Shown here in pieces: positions 25,541-33,187 of a stretch of 48,404 nucleotides of DNA. Location of the stretch: the NCBI GenBank assembly GCA_041671025.1, contig JBAZCI010000007.1:1-48404 (forward strand), in the 5' to 3' direction. Made by a program: the position numbers and the translations under genes. Origin of the DNA: JBAZCI01 sp041671025 (GTDB taxonomy: Bacteria; Patescibacteriota; Patescibacteriia; UBA10025). Position 1 is the stretch's first letter. Each line of letters begins with the position of its first letter. The notes below the pieces were generated by a model, which did no database searches, was not told where the DNA came from, and saw nothing but the letters and a program-made list of their open reading frames with translations.

Positions 25541-26594
25541 GTCGTGAGAGAAGAGTGTCAGGGTGTATGTTTCGAAGAGCTTTTTTCCCGATGATTTTAT
25601 CAAAAAATTCCGGTGGCAATCCCGTGCCGGGCCTTTTGATACCAATATTATGGAAAGTAAACATGTTGCCTTTTTTAATATGTTGTAGTGACACAATGCT
25701 TTTACGAACAGTTTTCATCATTACCAGCTCACTTCTATTCGGTTGTTTTACAGCTGAGCCCAATATGTTCTTTATGTACTTCATGCGCTTGACCAGCGTT
25801 GCAAGCTCCTGAGGCTCTGCCGAAGAAATGTGGTCGGGACCTTTTAGCCTGCGATCAAGGGTAAAATGCTTCTCAATGACGCAGGCGTTAAGTGCCGCTG
25901 CAGCGCATGACGTTTCAATTCCCATTGTATGGTCGGAATAGCCGACCAGATAATTAAGCGCATTTGCCATGGTTGTCATAGAACGTAAGTTGACTTCCTG
26001 CGGTGGGCACGGGTAATTGGTTGTTGCATGTAACAAAATGATTTTGTCGTTGCCCGTTCTTATAATTGCATTGGTAGCCTTTTTAATATCAGGTAATGTT
26101 GACATACCCGTACCGAGTATCATCGGTTTGCCGGCTTTTGCGGCATATGCCAAAACGGGCAGATTATTTAAATCGCCGGAGCCGAATTTAAAAGCCGGTA
26201 TCCGTAAGGAATTCAAAAAATCCACACTTTCAAATCCTCCGTGGGGGGTTGAAAGAAAAATAATTTTCTTTTTTTTGCATCGCTCAATAATTGCAGAGTA
26301 AAATTTTTCATTCAATTCGAGTTTCTGGAGCATGTCGATCTGATTATGCTTTCCGGCAACATTTCGTTTTTGGTATTCAGCCATCGGCGCTGTCTGCATG
26401 ACAACCTGACTCGCTTTGAACGTTTGAAATTTAATCGCATCTGCCCCTGCTTTGGCAGCGGCGTCAATGAGTTTAATCGCTAAGTCTAAACGTCCATTAT
26501 GATTCACGCCGGCCTCAGCTATGACAAAAACATCGTCAAAGTAGCTTACTGTTTTTTTTGCAATGGTTATGCGTAAATTATTTTTGGTATTCAT
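25524..26594 (-). CDS. neuB: Nonulosonic acid synthase (NeuB/LegI)
   Basis: 356 residues from the ATG at 26594. A longer frame to 26642 would run into the cytidylyltransferase gene and adds no conserved sequence. The TIM barrel starts with VIAEAGVNHNG (25-35) and contains KFQTFK, FGSGDLNN, GTGMST, HATTNYPCP and GYSDHTMGIE, all NeuB hallmarks. The last 60 residues form an antifreeze-like SAF domain (IGIKRPGTGLPP). It condenses phosphoenolpyruvate with the 2-epimerase product to form a nine-carbon sugar acid. Sialic, legionaminic and pseudaminic synthases share this fold; the 4-amino/acetyl genes next door favour legionaminic-type. Confidence 0.94.
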   Translation of the reverse strand: MNTKNNLRITIAKKTVSYFDDVFVIAEAGVNHNGRLDLAIKLIDAAAKAGADAIKFQTFKASQVVMQTAPMAEYQKRNVAGKHNQIDMLQKLELNEKFYSAIIERCKKKKIIFLSTPHGGFESVDFLNSLRIPAFKFGSGDLNNLPVLAYAAKAGKPMILGTGMSTLPDIKKATNAIIRTGNDKIILLHATTNYPCPPQEVNLRSMTTMANALNYLVGYSDHTMGIETSCAAAALNACVIEKHFTLDRRLKGPDHISSAEPQELATLVKRMKYIKNILGSAVKQPNRSELVMMKTVRKSIVSLQHIKKGNMFTFHNIGIKRPGTGLPPEFFDKIIGKKALRNIHPDTLLSRHDYEA

Positions 26595-27291
26595 GGCTTT
26601 GTAACAATAATTGTGCGAATTCAAAATCGTACTGCTCGTCAATATCTACTGATCTTTCCCGGGGCATAACAACGGCTGAAAAACTTTTACTATCGATAAT
26701 AAGTCCATCTTTTATTGCGGTATCGCGTCGTAGTGCATATGCGGCGCCATTTAAACTGTAGAGCTCTTGTAAGGATTGACCAGGGGAGTCTGTGTTGTGT
26801 TGTGCGGTATACGGGACAGGTCCTTCAGCACGAAGTTGATACATCCATTCCGGTCTCTGTGTTGCTTTGACGACTGTCGCGCAGCTATTTTTTTTTGAAT
26901 CAACCAAGTTGCGTATTACGCCGTCGATATCAGATGCGAGCACGAGCGGGGATGTCGGCTGTATGAGTACGATAATAGCAGGAAAAAAGTTTTCCGCATG
27001 TTCCATAAAAGAAATTGCATGCTTTATGACGTCTATGCTTTTAGCTTCATCGCTCGCGAGTTCGGGCGGTCTTATAAAAGGAACAAGTGCTCCGAATTTT
27101 TCAGCCACATCGGCAATTTTTTTATCGTCTGTCGACACGATCAGTCGATCAATGTATCCAGATTTTTTTGCAGCCTCAATAGCGTACGCAATCATAGGCT
27201 TCCCGGCAAGGAGTTTGATATTTTTCCCAGGAAGTCGTTTTGAGCCGCCACGTGCGGGAATGATCGCTAAAATGTTATCATTATTTATCAT
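26578..27291 (-). CDS. neuA: CMP-nonulosonate cytidylyltransferase (NeuA/LegF)
   Basis: A 237-residue acylneuraminate cytidylyltransferase. The CTP-binding motif ARGGSKRLPGKN lies at 13-24, IVSTDD and a QPTSPL block follow, and RSVDIDEQYDFEFAQ at the end carries the metal-binding Asp residues. It activates the nonulosonic acid with CTP to the CMP-linked donor. CTP synthase (pyrG) is also in this window but in a separate operon. Overlaps the synthase start by 17 bases. Confidence 0.93.
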   Translation of the reverse strand: MINNDNILAIIPARGGSKRLPGKNIKLLAGKPMIAYAIEAAKKSGYIDRLIVSTDDKKIADVAEKFGALVPFIRPPELASDEAKSIDVIKHAISFMEHAENFFPAIIVLIQPTSPLVLASDIDGVIRNLVDSKKNSCATVVKATQRPEWMYQLRAEGPVPYTAQHNTDSPGQSLQELYSLNGAAYALRRDTAIKDGLIIDSKSFSAVVMPRERSVDIDEQYDFEFAQLLLQSHEYQK

Positions 27292-27321
27292 TGGAATGTT
27301 AATTCGTGTAGTTCAACTTGA

Positions 27322-28593
27322 TCACGACAACGATTCGTCAATTTTTTGAGTCTCCCAGCTCAAGAAAGGTTGCAAAAACCCGCTTCTCGATGATTCTCCA
27401 AATACGGATCGAGGTGAAGTCCCATTATCGTTGACATCAAATGAAATGGTCTCTACGCGGTCGTATGTCTCATTAGGAACGTTGTTCGAGTTGATTCCAA
27501 CGAGGACGTTGTAACTGCCGGGGCTTAATAATTTTTTTGGAATGGTGACGGTTGTTGAGTAGTATCCTTGTAGACGAGCCCCCTTTAATTCAGGGTGCTT
27601 ATCGTAATCGGTGCTGCAAAGTATTTCCAACCCCTCTCCCGAAGAAAGTGTCAGCCAGACCAAGCAGTTTTTCACGTTAGTGTTTACTTCGTATTCAATC
27701 GTAATTCGTACATCTTCATCAAAATTTACAATATTTTCCCTTGTGAGGGCAGTGTCGGTCAAAAAAACTTTTCTTAAATTCATCTTTTTTTTAGGAGCAT
27801 GTTTTTGCGTATATACCGATTCGCCGGTACGCTGATGGTCCAGATATTGGGTAATAACATCTTGGGGATTTCCTACGGTCACCACTTTTCCGTGATCAAG
27901 CCATATGCAGGTGTCGCATAATTTATGAATTGAGCCCATATTATGGCTTACAAACAGAATGGTGCGTCCACCTTTTGCGACATCCTCCATTTTCCCCAAA
28001 CATTTTTTTTGAAATTGTGTATCTCCGACTGCGAGTACTTCATCAATAATTAATATTTCGGGCTCAAGATGCGCAGCAACTGCGAATGCGAGCCGTACGT
28101 ACATGCCGGATGAGTAGCGCTTCACCGGGGTGTCGAGGAATTGTTCAATTTCAGCGAATGCCACTATTTCATCAAATTTTTTTCGGATTTCTGACTGTTT
28201 CATTCCTAGGATTGCACCATTCAGAAAAATGTTTTCTCTCCCGGTAAGTTCAGGATGAAAACCGGTGCCTACTTCCAAGAGGCTCGCCACTCTGCCCCGT
28301 AGAGTAACTTCACCTGTGGTTGGATGTGTAATTTGTGACAATATTTTGAGGAGTGTACTTTTACCTGCGCCGTTTCTGCCGATGATTCCCAGTCGATTGC
28401 CCTGCTGTACTGAAAAATTAATATCTCGTAGCGCCCAAAACTTTTCTTTTTCCAGTTTTGGCAATTTGCCAAAAAATTGAAAAGGTTTTTTTGCAATTTC
28501 AGTCACTTTATCACGAATGGTTTCGTAAGGTTCACGATGAGATATCGTGTAAAATTTTGAGACATTCCTAACTTCGATGATACTTTTTTCCAT
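27322..28593 (-). CDS. Polysaccharide ABC exporter ATPase with C-terminal Wzt domain
   Basis: 423 residues. The nucleotide-binding domain has Walker A GRNGAGKST (72-80), signature SSGMY (161-165), Walker B ILIIDE (180-185) and the H-loop FVSHN. After about residue 255 an additional domain of ~165 residues rich in beta-strands matches the Wzt carbohydrate-binding domain that recognises the modified end of O-polysaccharide before export. The subunit pairs with the permease 4 bases downstream... transcriptionally upstream. In E. coli O8/O9a this domain sets substrate specificity, so here it should recognise a terminal modification of this glycan. Confidence 0.92.
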   Translation of the reverse strand: MEKSIIEVRNVSKFYTISHREPYETIRDKVTEIAKKPFQFFGKLPKLEKEKFWALRDINFSVQQGNRLGIIGRNGAGKSTLLKILSQITHPTTGEVTLRGRVASLLEVGTGFHPELTGRENIFLNGAILGMKQSEIRKKFDEIVAFAEIEQFLDTPVKRYSSGMYVRLAFAVAAHLEPEILIIDEVLAVGDTQFQKKCLGKMEDVAKGGRTILFVSHNMGSIHKLCDTCIWLDHGKVVTVGNPQDVITQYLDHQRTGESVYTQKHAPKKKMNLRKVFLTDTALTRENIVNFDEDVRITIEYEVNTNVKNCLVWLTLSSGEGLEILCSTDYDKHPELKGARLQGYYSTTVTIPKKLLSPGSYNVLVGINSNNVPNETYDRVETISFDVNDNGTSPRSVFGESSRSGFLQPFLSWETQKIDESLS

Positions 28594-28597
28594 ACAG

Positions 28598-29428
28598 TTA
28601 CGCTACATCAGCAAATATACGCTCGGTCTTTCTAAAATAGAAAATACCTAATACAAACATGATAATGGCCACGCTAAAAGAAATTCCCAACAGCCGGAAA
28701 TCAACCGATGCGTTTCCAATAATTCCCGCGCGTGCAGCCTCGATTATTCCGGTCATCGGATTCAGTTTCAGGATCCATTGAAACTGAGGTGAAACAATAC
28801 TGGTCGGGTAAATGACGGGTGTCACAAATAAAAGGCTCTGGATAAAAAATGGTAAGGCGTATCTGATATCACGGTATCTGACATTGATAGCGGATAAAAA
28901 CATTCCGAGTCCCGAGGCGGAAAGAAAAGTAGTAAAAAGGAGCAAGGGGAGGAGCAGTATGCCTGTCAGGGTCGGGACGGAGTGGTAGTATATGATCATG
29001 CCGACTAGAACAATGAATGCAATAAAAAAATCAACTAATGGTGTCATAGTGGGGGACAACGGCAGTATCAGGCGGGGGAAGTATATTTTTTTAATAATGT
29101 TCTCATTGCTCACCAATGAATCACTGGCGTTAGTGAGTGATATCGAAAAATAATTCCAAAAAAGAAGACCCGAGAAAACAAAAATTGGGTACGGTGTTCC
29201 GTTTGACGGCATTTTTGCAAAAGAGCCAAAAAAAATAGAGAAGACAACCATAAGCAAGAATGGCTGTAAAATCGCCCACATGATTCCGATGGCGGTCTGT
29301 TTGTATCTAATTTTTATGTCTCGCCAGACAAAGATGTAAAAAAGCTCCCGGTAGCGCCAGAGCTCTTTTATATTGATACCTACCCACCCTTTTTTAGGCC
29401 TTATCGTTATGGGTTCAAGATATTCCAT
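28598..29428 (-). CDS. Polysaccharide ABC exporter permease (Wzm/TagG-like ABC-2)
   Basis: 276 residues from the ATG at 29428. A TTG at 29497 would add 23 residues overlapping the epimerase gene and is less likely. The start of the mature family, ELWRYRELFYIFVWRDIKIRYKQT, is a textbook ABC-2 coupling-helix region, followed by six hydrophobic helices including GLLFWNYFS and NPMTGIIEAAR. It forms a dimer with the Wzt-like ATPase and exports lipid-linked polysaccharide across the cytoplasmic membrane. The gene lies 19 bases after the epimerase gene. Confidence 0.92.
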   Translation of the reverse strand: MEYLEPITIRPKKGWVGINIKELWRYRELFYIFVWRDIKIRYKQTAIGIMWAILQPFLLMVVFSIFFGSFAKMPSNGTPYPIFVFSGLLFWNYFSISLTNASDSLVSNENIIKKIYFPRLILPLSPTMTPLVDFFIAFIVLVGMIIYYHSVPTLTGILLLPLLLFTTFLSASGLGMFLSAINVRYRDIRYALPFFIQSLLFVTPVIYPTSIVSPQFQWILKLNPMTGIIEAARAGIIGNASVDFRLLGISFSVAIIMFVLGIFYFRKTERIFADVA

Positions 29429-29447
29429 TACTAAAGAAAAATTATCA

Positions 29448-30425
29448 TCATTGTTGATTCTGTACCTGTTGTTCAATCCATCGATATGTTTTTTCAAGGC
29501 CGATCTCTAGCGGCTCTGTTGGCTCCCACAAAAGTTTTTCGCGGATTAATTTATTGTCGGATTTTCTGCCTTTAACGCCGAGTGGCCCCGGGATATGGTG
29601 GATGCTTAGTTTTTTTCCTGCAATTTTCATCACCATTTCCGCGAGCTTATTGATAGTTACCATTTCTTCTGAACCGATATTTACCGGTCCGTTAAAGTCA
29701 GGTGAATCCATGAGCTTTCGTACCCCGTCTAAACATTGGTCGATGTAAAGGAATGACCTGGTCTGTTCACCGTCACCCCACATTTCGATTTCACCGTTGT
29801 TCTCTGCCATAGCAATTTTACGGGATATTGCCGCGGGAGCCTTTTCCTTGCCGCCTGTCCATGTTCCTTCAGGTCCATACACATTATGAAAACGCGCAAT
29901 TTTTACATTCAGCTGGTAATTCCTTTGAAAGGAAAGGTACAGGCGTTCGCTAAATAGTTTTTCCCACCCATACTCGCTATCTGGCATTGCCGGATATGCA
30001 GATTCCTCGGAGAGTTTTGGATTGTTTGGATCCATCTGGTTGTATTCAGGATAAATACATGCGGAAGATGAGTAGAATATTTTCTTTACTCCCGCTTTTT
30101 GACTGTAGTACACCATGTTTAAATTAACCGTGGCGGAATTATGCATAACATCCGCATCGTGATCTTTCGTGAAGATATATCCCGCGCCTCCCATGTCTGC
30201 GGCAAGTTGGTATACCTCGTCATATGGTTTGTCCAAAACTTGCTGGCATACGATCGGATCGCGCAGATCGCCAAGAACGAATTCATCCGCTGCACTTTCG
30301 CTAAACTCCGGTTTTTTCAGATCAACGCCTTTAACCCAGTATCCCTCAGATTTCAGCCTCTTCACCAAATGACTGCCGATAAATCCTCCTGCGCCGCACA
30401 CCAGTGCAAATTTTTCACTTTTCAT
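29448..30425 (-). CDS. GDP-mannose 3,5-epimerase homologue
   Basis: A 325-residue extended SDR with GAGGFIG (11-17), SSSACIYPE (119-127) and YGWEK (152-156). It matches the plant GME enzyme along its length: QLAADMGGAGYI, the catalytic Cys123 of ACIYPE, ARFHNVYGPEGTW, GGKEKAPAA with the acid/base Lys195, MWGDGEQTRSF, HHIPGPLGVKGR. GME inverts C3 and C5 of GDP-mannose to give GDP-L-galactose (and GDP-L-gulose). All key catalytic residues I can recall are kept. The ATG overlaps the small membrane protein by 4 bases. An L-galactose residue in the exported glycan is the direct prediction. Confidence 0.87.
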   Translation of the reverse strand: MKSEKFALVCGAGGFIGSHLVKRLKSEGYWVKGVDLKKPEFSESAADEFVLGDLRDPIVCQQVLDKPYDEVYQLAADMGGAGYIFTKDHDADVMHNSATVNLNMVYYSQKAGVKKIFYSSSACIYPEYNQMDPNNPKLSEESAYPAMPDSEYGWEKLFSERLYLSFQRNYQLNVKIARFHNVYGPEGTWTGGKEKAPAAISRKIAMAENNGEIEMWGDGEQTRSFLYIDQCLDGVRKLMDSPDFNGPVNIGSEEMVTINKLAEMVMKIAGKKLSIHHIPGPLGVKGRKSDNKLIREKLLWEPTEPLEIGLEKTYRWIEQQVQNQQ

Positions 30426-30790
30426 AAAGGTATGTGTAACTTAATTTTTTTACTATTAATGATAACTATGGAAATTGCAATAAGAGCAAAAGTTTCGATC
30501 AGAATGTTGAGCGCATTTATTTTTACTCCCAATTTGTTGAGGGAGAGAACAAACAGAGGAACCAGTACGATTGAGAGAGCAAGCGATAGAACCAAACGTT
30601 CCAGGACTTCAATGTCTGCAGTTTTCCAAAAAACATGGCTCCAAAAGTAGCCTGGAAGGAGTAGAAGATATATTGCGCCAAATACAGTGCGGTATGCAAC
30701 GTGAGGGGGGAGCCAGATCGTAAGAAGCATGGCACAAAGTATCAAAAAAGAAACGCCCGCGAAACAATAAAAAAGCCATTTCTTCATCAT
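30422..30790 (-). CDS. Small membrane protein, DUF1616-like
   Basis: 122 residues with four predicted membrane helices (about 5-28, 34-50, 65-90, 96-115). The motif LLLPGYFWSHVFW followed by LERLVLSLALS resembles the core of DUF1616 proteins, which are often found beside glycan genes and have no known activity. It is the first gene of the 20-kb minus-strand block and overlaps the epimerase by 4 bases. Function unknown. Confidence 0.6.
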   Translation of the reverse strand: MMKKWLFYCFAGVSFLILCAMLLTIWLPPHVAYRTVFGAIYLLLLPGYFWSHVFWKTADIEVLERLVLSLALSIVLVPLFVLSLNKLGVKINALNILIETFALIAISIVIINSKKIKLHIPL

Positions 30791-30869
30791 AAAGTTCAGC
30801 TGTCAGCGTAACATAAATCCTCGTATTTGGAAAGGGATCATCCATAATTCGTTCATGAAGCGCTTACTG

Positions 30870-30898
30870 TTGACAATTTATAGTATGTAGGTTATATT
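30870..30898 (+). promoter_or_regulatory. Consensus sigma-70-type promoter for the GT-B-like gene
   Basis: TTGACA (30870-30875), a 17-base spacer and TATATT (30893-30898), a 6/6 and 5/6 match. It gives a 5' leader of about 70 bases before the TTG start at 30978. It is one of the two best promoters in the window; the other is that of rpmA. Confidence 0.8.
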
Positions 30899-30977
30899 GC
30901 ACAATTAAAAAGGGCCGTTCATTGATATCGAAAGTAATTGGTTAACAGATTCAAGCTCATAAAGAGTGAGGTGAAAA

Positions 30978-32048
30978 TTGTCTCAAATATGGTGCGTCTG
31001 TAAGGATGCGGGAGGTACTGCCGGGATGATTCCGGTGGTAAAAGCGTTGAGATCGAGTGGTGCAAATGTAGTTCTTTTTGCAAATGGAAGGGCAGTGGAA
31101 ATCCTGGGCAATGCCGGAGAGATTTTTCTTTCGGTGACATCTGTCGAGGCCATGCTCCAAATTGGTTCGCCCGATGTGCTTGTCACTTCTATGTGTTCAC
31201 AAGGGGGTGTTGGGCGAGATATTGTCCCTCGTCTACCTGAATATACAAAAGTGGTTGCGCTCCAGGATTATTGGGGAGGATATTTGTGGGATAATTCAGC
31301 CTGGCAAGATCGACAATTTCGGCCAACGTTCATTATCGTGAATGATAGCATTGGTGCAGAACTGGTTGTGCGGGCTTGGCCAGATTTCAATCCGAATAAC
31401 ATTTTGAAAACTGGGTTTCCTGCATTAGACCGGTATGTAACGTACGATGTCGCGGCTGATGCGAAATTGGTACGCGCTGCGCTGAATGTTGGGGAAAATT
31501 CCCGGATCGTCATGTATGGCGGTCAATGGCAAAAGAGCGCTGAAATGCTTGGCGAAATTGTACGGGCCCTGAATGAGATCAGTGACAACTCCGTATATCT
31601 GATTCCTCGGGCGCATCCGTCCATGGCTCAGAACGCGCCGGAAGAGGTGCCACAGTGGGAAAAGGCGATTGGAAGTCTGTTAGGAGGTACGCTTCTTGAC
31701 GGGTCATCATTCACGACACAGCAGCTTTTAGCTGCTAGCGATGTGGTTCTATCGATGTTCTCCACAATCCTGGTAGAATCCGCAACGATACGGAAGCAGA
31801 CTATCTCTGTTCTGTATCCGGATGTTGGACTTTTCATGTTCCGTCAATCGACAGGAAACTCTATGGATGTTCCACCTGTTGTTTCTCTCGGATGTTCGGC
31901 GCTTGCCGGCAGTTATGAGGAGTTACTCTCATATATGCGGGTTGCATTGACGGACGATCTTGGACTTTCGCCTGCCCAAGAATCCAATTTTTGTCTTGAT
32001 GGGCAAAACGCCGGTAGAGCGGCACAGTTCATTCTTTCTCTTATCTAA
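30978..32048 (+). CDS. GT-B-like glycosyltransferase/epimerase-fold protein, TTG start
   Basis: 356 residues. The TTG at 30978 is the earliest possible start because an in-frame TGA lies two codons upstream, and GAGGTGA at 30968-30974 supplies a ribosome site. The N-terminus (VCKDAGGTAGMIPVVKALRSSG) resembles the glycine-rich loop of the GT-B fold, and the C-terminal half has a P.AHPSM motif and a LAASDVVLSMFSTILVESA block as in UDP-GlcNAc 2-epimerase/CDP-glycerol-type donor domains. No family is named with confidence. Unlike most of the window it stands alone, with its own promoter and terminator. Confidence 0.62.
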   Translation: MSQIWCVCKDAGGTAGMIPVVKALRSSGANVVLFANGRAVEILGNAGEIFLSVTSVEAMLQIGSPDVLVTSMCSQGGVGRDIVPRLPEYTKVVALQDYWGGYLWDNSAWQDRQFRPTFIIVNDSIGAELVVRAWPDFNPNNILKTGFPALDRYVTYDVAADAKLVRAALNVGENSRIVMYGGQWQKSAEMLGEIVRALNEISDNSVYLIPRAHPSMAQNAPEEVPQWEKAIGSLLGGTLLDGSSFTTQQLLAASDVVLSMFSTILVESATIRKQTISVLYPDVGLFMFRQSTGNSMDVPPVVSLGCSALAGSYEELLSYMRVALTDDLGLSPAQESNFCLDGQNAGRAAQFILSLI

Positions 32049-32062
32049 TATTTATAGTTTCA

Positions 32063-32094
32063 CCGGGTAGAGTATATCTTTACCCGGTTTTTTT
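32063..32094 (+). terminator. Intrinsic terminator after the GT-B-like gene
   Basis: CCGGGTA (32063-32069) pairs perfectly with TACCCGG (32081-32087), an 11-base loop, followed by seven T residues. It begins 15 bases after the stop codon. Confidence 0.85.
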
Positions 32095-32100
32095 AATATA

Positions 32101-32130
32101 AAAAAACGCGCTGTCAGATGACAAGCGCGC
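32101..32130 (-). terminator. Intrinsic terminator after the Nudix-like gene
   Basis: Read on the minus strand, CGCGCTTGTCA pairs with TGACAGCGCG with one bulged base, followed by TTTTTT. It lies 30 bases after the stop of the minus-strand gene and back-to-back with the plus-strand terminator. Confidence 0.8.
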
Positions 32131-32160
32131 TTGGGAAGTAGTATGCCGGTGGCAGAAATA

Positions 32161-32979
32161 CTACTGAATGTTCAATCGTCCAAGATGATCGAGAACGAGG
32201 TACATAATACCTGTGGAGTAGATCTCGATAAGAAGTCCTTGCCGGGCAAGTCTCAGGTAGTCCTGAACTGTCATGAAGAACGGGAACAACTGCTCGCTCT
32301 TGCCCGACTTTCTTTGCTGAAAGGCAAGCGGGAGCTTCGGCGAGACAAAAAATGGCTGCACCGTTTCGTTCGATCGCCGGGGACTGACCGAGAAGCCGTA
32401 CTCCGTCGGACCAAGCGGTTCGAGACGATCAAGCTCTAATCCGAACTCGTTGAGGAATTCGCGGCGAGCACAGTCTTCAAGACTGGCGTAACCCCGTTCC
32501 CACTCGGCTTTGTTCGGTACACCGGAAGGGGTCACGATAGTGCATGCATCATGCGGCTGCCCCTTGTAGAGGTCACCGACACCGTGTTTGAATTCATATG
32601 TGAGGCATATGAGTGAGTCCAGAATTTGTTGGGGACTAAGCTGCTTGACCCAGTCGCGGTGAGTTGCGAAGGCGTTGAGCTCATCCGGATCTTGAGGTAG
32701 CAGTGCCACTACTGAAGCCCACGGCTTGGTATTCAACCGTACTCCGGTAAACGGGACGTCTGTACCCGGCTCTTCGAAGTCAATGGCTTCGATTTTTGGC
32801 ACAAACGTTGTCGTGGCGCGCTCTTGATCGTCGGAGAGAGGCGCGTTCTGCTGTCGGTATTCGTCGACAGTGAGCGGTGTACTCAAGATTTTCCATCGCT
32901 TGATTCCGTGCTCGCGAAGCGTTGCATAGAATTCTGCCGGCTCATCTCCGAGTCTGATGACGGGGTAAGGATAATTCAA
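32161..32979 (-). CDS. Nudix-like protein with degenerate Nudix box, TTG start
   Basis: 272 residues. The TTG at 32979 is set by a full AAGGAGGT ribosome site 6 bases upstream. The helix LEDCARREFLNEFGLEL (residues 167-183) fits the REUxEExGU end of a Nudix box, but one essential Glu of the EE pair is Asn, and the GE before the helix reads GY. A Nudix hydrolase normally cleaves nucleoside diphosphates linked to another group. Loss of metal ligands could mean a binding or regulatory role. The first 130 residues are unassigned. It has its own consensus -35 promoter and terminator. Confidence 0.55.
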   Translation of the reverse strand: MNYPYPVIRLGDEPAEFYATLREHGIKRWKILSTPLTVDEYRQQNAPLSDDQERATTTFVPKIEAIDFEEPGTDVPFTGVRLNTKPWASVVALLPQDPDELNAFATHRDWVKQLSPQQILDSLICLTYEFKHGVGDLYKGQPHDACTIVTPSGVPNKAEWERGYASLEDCARREFLNEFGLELDRLEPLGPTEYGFSVSPRRSNETVQPFFVSPKLPLAFQQRKSGKSEQLFPFFMTVQDYLRLARQGLLIEIYSTGIMYLVLDHLGRLNIQ

Positions 32980-33098
32980 GGCGTACCTCCTTGGTAGCTT
33001 AGGTTTTTGATTTGCATGCGATGGGAACTTTTGGTGACTCTACTCTTTTCCCGGAAGCATGTGTTTATTAGAAACGTACATTTTAATTTTGATTGAAT

Positions 33099-33127
33099 AT
33101 AGTAACACACCTACAGACTTTTGTCAA
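33099..33127 (-). promoter_or_regulatory. Promoter for the Nudix-like gene
   Basis: On the minus strand: TTGACA (33127-33122), 17-base spacer and TACTAT (33104-33099; 4/6). The leader to the TTG start is about 110 bases, long enough to hold a regulatory element, though no clear structure was seen. Confidence 0.65.
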
Positions 33128-33170
33128 TAGCCCTTATCTATCAAAGAATATTTCATTATTGAACGTTACT

Positions 33171-33179
33171 TGATATACT
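33171..33179 (+). promoter_or_regulatory. Extended -10 promoter, near-leaderless start of the GT-C gene
   Basis: TGATATACT gives an extended -10 (TGn before TATACT at 33174-33179), and no -35 match is seen 16-18 bases upstream. Only 8 bases separate the -10 from the ATG at 33188, so the transcript would carry almost no 5' leader. Confidence 0.5.
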
Positions 33180-33187
33180 AAATTCAC

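Noticed and set aside
25541..25696. N-terminal extension of the NeuC-like gene
   Set aside because: The extra residues lie inside the synthase gene, have no family similarity, and a good ATG sits just before the conserved core.
29429..29497. TTG start at 29497 for the ABC permease
   Set aside because: It would overlap the epimerase gene by 50 bases and add non-conserved residues; the ATG at 29428 precedes the conserved region with a normal gap.
30791..30977. Riboswitch or small RNA in the divergent gap
   Set aside because: Apart from the plus-strand promoter and ribosome site, no stable structure or known motif was seen.
32131..32439. Plus-strand open frame opposite the Nudix-like gene
   Set aside because: No ribosome site or family similarity; the minus-strand frame has promoter, Shine-Dalgarno, terminator and a recognisable motif.
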